Shown piece by piece: positions 62,591 through 64,000 of a DNA stretch of 64,000 nt. Source of the DNA: Albidovulum marisflavi (GTDB taxonomy: Bacteria; Pseudomonadota; Alphaproteobacteria; Rhodobacterales; Rhodobacteraceae); contig NZ_JAOWKY010000003.1 in assembly GCF_025751435.1 (NCBI RefSeq), forward strand, positions 62,001 through 126,000, given 5' to 3'. The notes beneath the pieces are model-generated. The model saw only the letters and a list, made by a program, of their open reading frames with translations, made no database searches and had not been told where the DNA came from. The position numbers and the translations under genes were made by a program. The stretch's first letter is position 1; every line of letters starts with the position of its first letter.

Positions 62591-63012
62591 TCCTGGGCAT
62601 CGGGACCGACCTTGCGAACATCGAGCGGATCGCCGCGACGCTGGACCGCTTCGGCGACCGGTTCCGCAACCGCGTCTTCACCGAAGTCGAACAGCGCAAG
62701 GCCGAGCGCAGGAAGGACCGCGCGGGCACCTATGCCAAGCGCTGGGCCGCGAAGGAGGCCTGTTCCAAGGCGCTTGGTACCGGGCTTCGCATGGGGATTT
62801 CCTGGAAGGACATGGCGGTGGCGAACCTGCCCTCGGGCCAGCCTGTCATGCACCTCTCCGGCTGGGCCGCGGACCGGCTTGCCCGCATGACGCCGCCGGG
62901 ACATGAAGCGATCGTTCACGTGACGCTGACCGACGATCACCCCTGGGCGCAGGCCTTCGTCGTGATCGAGGCCCGACCCGTCGCCGCGGTCATTCCAGCC
63001 AAGGAAACTTGA
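62587..63012 (+). CDS. acpS: Holo-[acyl-carrier-protein] synthase
   Basis: A 141-residue AcpS-type phosphopantetheinyl transferase. It starts [33 protein letters not shown] with the metal-binding Asp, and has [27 protein letters not shown] with the Glu ligand. It activates the acyl carrier protein. Coupled with pdxJ, followed by lepB. Confidence 0.96.
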   Translation: MILGIGTDLANIERIAATLDRFGDRFRNRVFTEVEQRKAERRKDRAGTYAKRWAAKEACSKALGTGLRMGISWKDMAVANLPSGQPVMHLSGWAADRLARMTPPGHEAIVHVTLTDDHPWAQAFVVIEARPVAAVIPAKET

Positions 63013-63064
63013 CACTTACACCCTGCGGCCCCATGAAGCGGTCGCAAAGATGACAGGACAGGCC

Positions 63065-63847
63065 ATGTCGAGCAAAGCCAGCGACGGTATCGTCGAAACC
63101 TTCAAGACGATCGTGTACGCACTCTTGATCGCAGGGGTCTTCCGGACCCTTTTCTTCCAGCCTTTCTGGATCCCCTCGGGCTCGATGAAGGACACGCTGC
63201 TGATCGGCGACTTCCTGTTCGTCAACAAGATGGCCTACGGCTATTCGCGCTATTCCTGTCCCTTCGCGATCTGCCCGATCTCGGGCCGGATCCTGGGCTC
63301 CGAACCCGAACGCGGCGACGTGGTGGTGTTTCGCCACCCCGCGAACGGCAATGACTTCATCAAGCGCCTGATCGGAATGCCGGGTGACACCATCCAGGTC
63401 CTGGACGGCGTGCTTTACATCAATGGCGAAGCCGCGCCGCAGACGCCCGCGGGCACGTTCGAGGAAATCAAGCAGCCCCAGGGCTCTGAGGGTCTGGTGC
63501 CGCGCTGCGTCAACGATCCCGTTGGTCAGGGCGGCATCTGCGAGAAAGAGCGATTCACCGAAACGCTGCCCAATGGCGTCAGCCACGATATCCTGAACAT
63601 CACCGACAACTGGGGCGCCGACAACACGCCGATCTTCACGGTCCCGGCGGGCAACTACTTCTTCATGGGTGACAACCGCGACAACAGCCAGGACAGCCGC
63701 ATCGCGGTGCAGTCTGGCGGCGTGGGTCTTGTGCCGGCCGAATACCTGATCGGCCGGGCCGAGCGTGTCATGTTCTCGTCCGCGGGCCGGTCGCTGTTTG
63801 CCTTCTGGACCTGGCGCGGCGACCGCTTCTTCAAGGCGATCGAGTGA
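63065..63847 (+). CDS. lepB: Signal peptidase I
   Basis: About 260 residues. One N-terminal membrane helix (residues 12-31), then the catalytic Ser40 in PSGSMKDTL and general-base Lys100 in NDFIKRLIGMPGD; GDNRDNSQDSR is box E. It cleaves signal peptides on the outer face of the inner membrane. ATG 63065 is preferred to ATG 63050 because AGGACAGG precedes it. The GTGA overlap couples it to rnc. Confidence 0.95.
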   Translation: MSSKASDGIVETFKTIVYALLIAGVFRTLFFQPFWIPSGSMKDTLLIGDFLFVNKMAYGYSRYSCPFAICPISGRILGSEPERGDVVVFRHPANGNDFIKRLIGMPGDTIQVLDGVLYINGEAAPQTPAGTFEEIKQPQGSEGLVPRCVNDPVGQGGICEKERFTETLPNGVSHDILNITDNWGADNTPIFTVPAGNYFFMGDNRDNSQDSRIAVQSGGVGLVPAEYLIGRAERVMFSSAGRSLFAFWTWRGDRFFKAIE

Positions 63848-64000
63848 AGCTGGGAACCGATCTTCAGGCCTTCGCGGCCAGGATCGGGCACGACTTCCGC
63901 CGTCCCGAACTGTTGCTGCGCGCGCTGACGCATGGATCGATCGCGACACTCACGCGGCCCGACAACCAGCGGCTTGAGTTCCTGGGCGACCGGGTGCTGG
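63844..64000 (+). CDS. rnc: Ribonuclease III, N-terminal part (cut by window end)
   Basis: 52 codons are visible from a GTG overlapping the lepB stop. LQAFAARIGHDFRRPELLLRALTH and NQRLEFLGDRVL match the RNase III signature (catalytic Glu in LEFLGD). The double-stranded RNA-binding domain lies beyond the window. Confidence 0.93.
   Translation, partial: MKLGTDLQAFAARIGHDFRRPELLLRALTHGSIATLTRPDNQRLEFLGDRVL

Overview
The window is 64 kb of GC-rich chromosomal DNA from an alphaproteobacterium, most likely a member of the Rhodobacterales (Roseobacter/Paracoccus group). Evidence for this is the gene order rpoZ-rel-DUF2062-pdxJ-acpS-lepB-rnc, a complete beta-hydroxyaspartate cycle cluster, an ALDH16-type aldehyde dehydrogenase and the protein families themselves. 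No rRNA, tRNA, prophage, insertion sequence or CRISPR array was found. Coding density is very high and many genes overlap by the ATGA or GTGA pattern.

Layout. 0-6.7 kb: the 3' end of a small heat-shock protein gene, an ECF sigma factor coupled to a membrane-anchored VWA protein, two small exported proteins, a succinate-semialdehyde dehydrogenase and an alpha/beta hydrolase. 6.7-17.6 kb: a leftward operon for an oligopeptide-type ABC transporter (two permeases and a double ATPase) followed by an aldehyde dehydrogenase, an SDR and a P1-family peptidase. Its probable binding protein (16.2-17.6 kb) lies beyond a creatinase gene and an L,D-transpeptidase gene. The creatinase/permease intergenic region carries several strong inverted repeats. 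17.8-20.8 kb: panB-panC and an M20 deacylase.

21-28 kb: a rightward block of coiled-coil (TelA-like) protein, unknown protein, AAA+ ATPase, an AT-rich membrane/coiled-coil gene, unknown protein and two small membrane proteins, ending in a DUF1523 protein. This is the best candidate here for an undescribed multi-protein system. 28-31.5 kb: deoC with an ALDH16-type dehydrogenase behind a perfect 16-bp palindrome, for deoxyribose use. 31.5-42.5 kb: an orphan polytopic membrane protein, a branched-chain-amino-acid/urea-type ABC transporter, then purine (urate/allantoin) degradation: hydroxyisourate hydrolase, a fused allantoinase/OHCU decarboxylase, ureidoglycine aminohydrolase, ureidoglycolate lyase and an NCS2 purine permease.

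42.5-45.9 kb: a small-molecule kinase with a class III PLP enzyme of the phospho-lyase type, convergent with a GAPDH-family gene. 46-51.4 kb: bhcABCD with the divergent IclR-type regulator bhcR, which converts glyoxylate plus glycine to oxaloacetate. Ureidoglycolate lyase releases glyoxylate, so the purine genes and the bhc genes plausibly form one carbon route. 51.4-54.8 kb: an ABM-domain protein and the zinc uptake genes znuA / zur-znuC-znuB around a Zur-like box. 54.8-58.5 kb: TRIC-type membrane protein, rnhA, ispH, a NYN-domain protein and folK. 58.5-64 kb: rpoZ, bifunctional (p)ppGpp synthetase/hydrolase, DUF2062, pdxJ, acpS, lepB and the start of rnc.

A roughly 45-bp hairpin-plus-tail element occurs six times between genes (about 7.7, 19.5, 23.2, 40.4, 47.0 and 56.0 kb). 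All functional names come from reading the sequence without database searches.
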